From: Bacteroidales bacterium
GTDB lineage: Bacteria > Bacteroidota > Bacteroidia > Bacteroidales > Muribaculaceae
Length of the DNA stretch: 8,267 nucleotides
Assembly (NCBI GenBank): GCA_900769345.1
Contig: CAAGGJ010000103.1
Location: 1-8,267 of the forward strand
Direction: 5' to 3'
The notes below the pieces were generated by a model. That model was not told the DNA's origin, ran no database searches, and worked only from the letters and a program-made list of their open reading frames with translations. Positions 7,037 to 8,267 of the stretch are shown one piece after another. The position numbers were made by a program, and so were the translations under genes. How positions within the stretch are numbered: position 1 is the stretch's first letter; each line of letters opens with the position of its first letter.

Positions 7037-7960
7037 TTATTTCACAAGTATGCCGTCCTCGAAGTAGAAGTAGCAGCCATCGGTATAATACCAGTATTCC
7101 TTAACCCCCGAATGTGTAGGGCGCTGATTCACGGTTTCGGGCATTCCGAGCGACAAGCGAACCTCATCCTTGGTCATGCCTTCGCGGGTCTTTCCTTCCA
7201 CTATGCACTGCCACACATCATCCGTTATATAGGGATAGCGGTTGCGGATATCGGTAAACGAGAATAGTGCATCGAATGAGCGATTCTTGAGTACCGTTCC
7301 GCCCAGAGTCATCCACAGCAACGCCTTTCGTCCAGTTTCTACGTCAGTAAACATCACCTTTATCGGGAACACCTTGTTGCCGGGCAACACATCGTCGATG
7401 TGCACTTTCACAAATTTGCGGCCAGCTATCATTCGCTCGTCCTCACCATACCATATCGAGGTCTTTACATAGCAGTCTTTGCCGCTAAGCTGATTGTGAA
7501 TATATTCCACCACATCCATATCGATGAGGAACGGTATGGTGTAATCGGGGCGAATCTCATCGATGGTCTTATCGGTGACGTAGACATAAGTATGCACGCC
7601 ATCGCTAAATTTTACGTTCACTGTAGCGCGATTATCAAGCACGCTACCAAGATAGTAACCCGAATAGGTGAGCACACAGCCTTTGAGGTGCAACGTATCA
7701 GCATTATATGAGTCGCTATTAGCAAATATCAACTTGGCGTTGTCGTCGCTCACATAGAAGCGCTTGCCGACTTGCCAATTGGCAAACGAATCAATAGGCA
7801 CGGCAAGACTATTGGCTTTGACTTCTTCCTCGGTCAAACCCTTCACCACCTTGTCGACATCTTTCTGCGTTATTTTCTTTGTCCCCTCCACTCCGGTAAA
7901 GCAGCCCGTGAGAAACAAAAGCATAGCCAAAACGGGGATTATAATGTGTTTCGATATCAT
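7037..7960 (-). CDS. lipoprotein with BamE/SmpA-like C-terminal segment, function unknown
   Basis: I do not recognise a named family for the whole 307-residue protein. Residues 1-20 form a lipoprotein signal: Lys4, hydrophobic stretch 6-17, and lipobox LTGC with the lipidated Cys at 20. Residues after the Cys (FTGVEGTKK) lack an acidic surface-export signal, so an inward-facing location is more likely. Residues 60-240 are beta-rich and seem to hold two related halves, each starting GK-x-x-YV (65-70, 160-165) and later carrying V-x-F-x-D (116-120, 202-206). The C-terminus, GMTKDEVRLSLGMP (261-274) then WYYTDGCYFYFEDG (290-303), has the pattern of the BamE/SmpA/OmlA fold. It begins the unit with the hydrolase gene 25 nt downstream, under its own promoter. 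The lipoprotein call is strong; the domain call is moderate. Confidence 0.82.
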   Translation of the reverse strand: MISKHIIIPVLAMLLFLTGCFTGVEGTKKITQKDVDKVVKGLTEEEVKANSLAVPIDSFANWQVGKRFYVSDDNAKLIFANSDSYNADTLHLKGCVLTYSGYYLGSVLDNRATVNVKFSDGVHTYVYVTDKTIDEIRPDYTIPFLIDMDVVEYIHNQLSGKDCYVKTSIWYGEDERMIAGRKFVKVHIDDVLPGNKVFPIKVMFTDVETGRKALLWMTLGGTVLKNRSFDALFSFTDIRNRYPYITDDVWQCIVEGKTREGMTKDEVRLSLGMPETVNQRPTHSGVKEYWYYTDGCYFYFEDGILVK

Positions 7961-8001
7961 AATTCTATCTTATTGCGGCACATTGGTACCCTATTGTTAT
8001 G

Positions 8002-8032
8002 CAAAAGTATTGATTTTTTCGCAGAAGCACAA
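8002..8032 (-). promoter_or_regulatory. Bacteroidales-type promoter of the lipoprotein-hydrolase unit
   Basis: TACTTTTG on the minus strand (8009-8002) matches TAnnTTTG exactly. A TTGT (8032-8029) lies 19 nt upstream as the -33 element. The predicted start near 7995 gives a leader of about 35 nt before the ATG at 7960. Of the three promoter-like sites in the window this is the best two-part match. Confidence 0.65.
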
Positions 8033-8077
8033 CACTGCACGGTCTTCTTTTAGATTTGTTATAGAATAATCACAGTG

Positions 8078-8096
8078 TTTGTGCCATCGGCACAAA
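8078..8096. repeat. short perfect inverted repeat between tRNA terminator and lipoprotein promoter
   Basis: TTTGTGCC (8078-8085) and GGCACAAA (8089-8096) form an 8-bp palindrome with a 3-nt spacer. It overlaps the T-run of the tRNA terminator and ends about 45 nt upstream of the lipoprotein promoter -33 box. It may be a second structure behind the terminator or an operator. Confidence 0.5.
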
Positions 8097-8135
8097 AAAA
8101 AATGCTAACAATCATCGCTTGAGATTATTAGCATT
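8094..8135 (-). terminator. intrinsic terminator of the tRNA operon
   Basis: On the minus strand AATGCTAATAATC (8135-8123) pairs with GATTGTTAGCATT (8113-8101) over 13 bp, including one G-U pair, around a 9-nt loop. A run of T then reaches 8094. On the plus strand the same pair would be a C-A mismatch and lacks the T-run, so it works leftward, after the tRNA genes. It lies 11 nt past the tRNA-Leu CCA end. Confidence 0.9.
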
Positions 8136-8146
8136 CACTAAATTAT

Positions 8147-8233
8147 TGGTGTCCGAGATGAGATTTGAACTCACACGAGAAAATTCCCACTACCCCCTCA
8201 AAGTAGCGCGTCTACCAATTCCGCCACCCGGAC
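8147..8233 (-). tRNA. tRNA-Leu(GAG)
   Basis: This is a complete class II tRNA of 87 nt including an encoded CCA. Its acceptor stem is GTCCGGG with CTCGGAC and it has discriminator A. The D-arm contains the GGTAGAC segment. The anticodon stem is CTACT/GGTAG with loop TTGAGGG, so the anticodon is GAG (8199-8197), reading CUC and CUU. A long variable arm follows, then a T-arm with TTCAAAT loop. The length, the long variable arm and A73 all fit leucine. It follows the tRNA-like sequence at the window edge by 5 nt in the same direction. Confidence 0.97.
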
Positions 8234-8238
8234 AAGTG

Positions 8239-8267
8239 AGCGAAAAACGGGACTCGAACCCGCGACC
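8239..8267 (-). tRNA. partial tRNA, probably tRNA-Gly (3' end only)
   Basis: Only the T-arm and 3' acceptor strand lie in the window. The T stem GCGGG/CCCGT flanks loop TTCGAGT, followed by acceptor strand TTTTCGC and discriminator T at 8239. The acceptor would pair with GCGAAAA, and U73 is typical of bacterial tRNA-Gly, so glycine is the likely identity; the anticodon is outside the window. No CCA is encoded: CAC follows the discriminator. Confidence 0.82.

Noticed and set aside
7037..7960. Surface-exposed lipoprotein
   Set aside because: No acidic lipoprotein export signal follows Cys20; FTGVEGTKK is mostly neutral to basic.

Overview
The window looks like chromosomal DNA from a Bacteroidota member, most likely order Bacteroidales (a Muribaculaceae- or Bacteroides-like gut bacterium). 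Three things suggest this. The LepA and HflX proteins have the sequence style of that group. The promoter-like sites match the Bacteroidales -7 consensus TAnnTTTG rather than an E. coli -10 box. Gene starts lack strong Shine-Dalgarno sequences. The family-level placement is inference. Every gene lies on the minus strand, so transcription runs from right to left.

In the direction of transcription, the right edge carries a tRNA pair: the 3' end of a probable tRNA-Gly, 5 nt, then a complete tRNA-Leu(GAG), closed by a strong intrinsic terminator. Next is a probable two-gene unit with its own TAnnTTTG promoter. It encodes a 307-residue lipoprotein with a BamE/SmpA-like C-terminus, then, 25 nt later, a PhnP-type metallo-beta-lactamase-fold hydrolase. 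A 167-nt gap follows with a second TAnnTTTG site and a leader of about 140 nt containing a perfect 8-bp hairpin. It leads into lepA (EF4), which is followed 63 nt later by hflX. No terminator or exact promoter separates lepA and hflX, so they may be co-transcribed. A GCAA-loop terminator closes hflX. A third TAnnTTTG promoter then drives an 871-residue exported transglutaminase-like protein.

The last 192 nt hold no gene but are dense in structure: a long composite hairpin, a 14-bp inverted repeat whose left arm could also pair with a third copy, and three tandem 10-nt near-repeats.

Functionally, this is mostly housekeeping: translation factors acting on ribosomes, and tRNAs. It also has envelope or periplasmic proteins of unknown role. 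I see no mobile element, CRISPR array or defence system. The most unusual content is the transglutaminase-like protein. Its first core resembles the peptide:N-glycanase type but has Gly at the usual catalytic Asp position. It also has a second core-like segment without the catalytic Cys, and a C-terminal thioredoxin-like region without CXXC. The unexplained lipoprotein and the structured leaders and tails are the other points worth a look.
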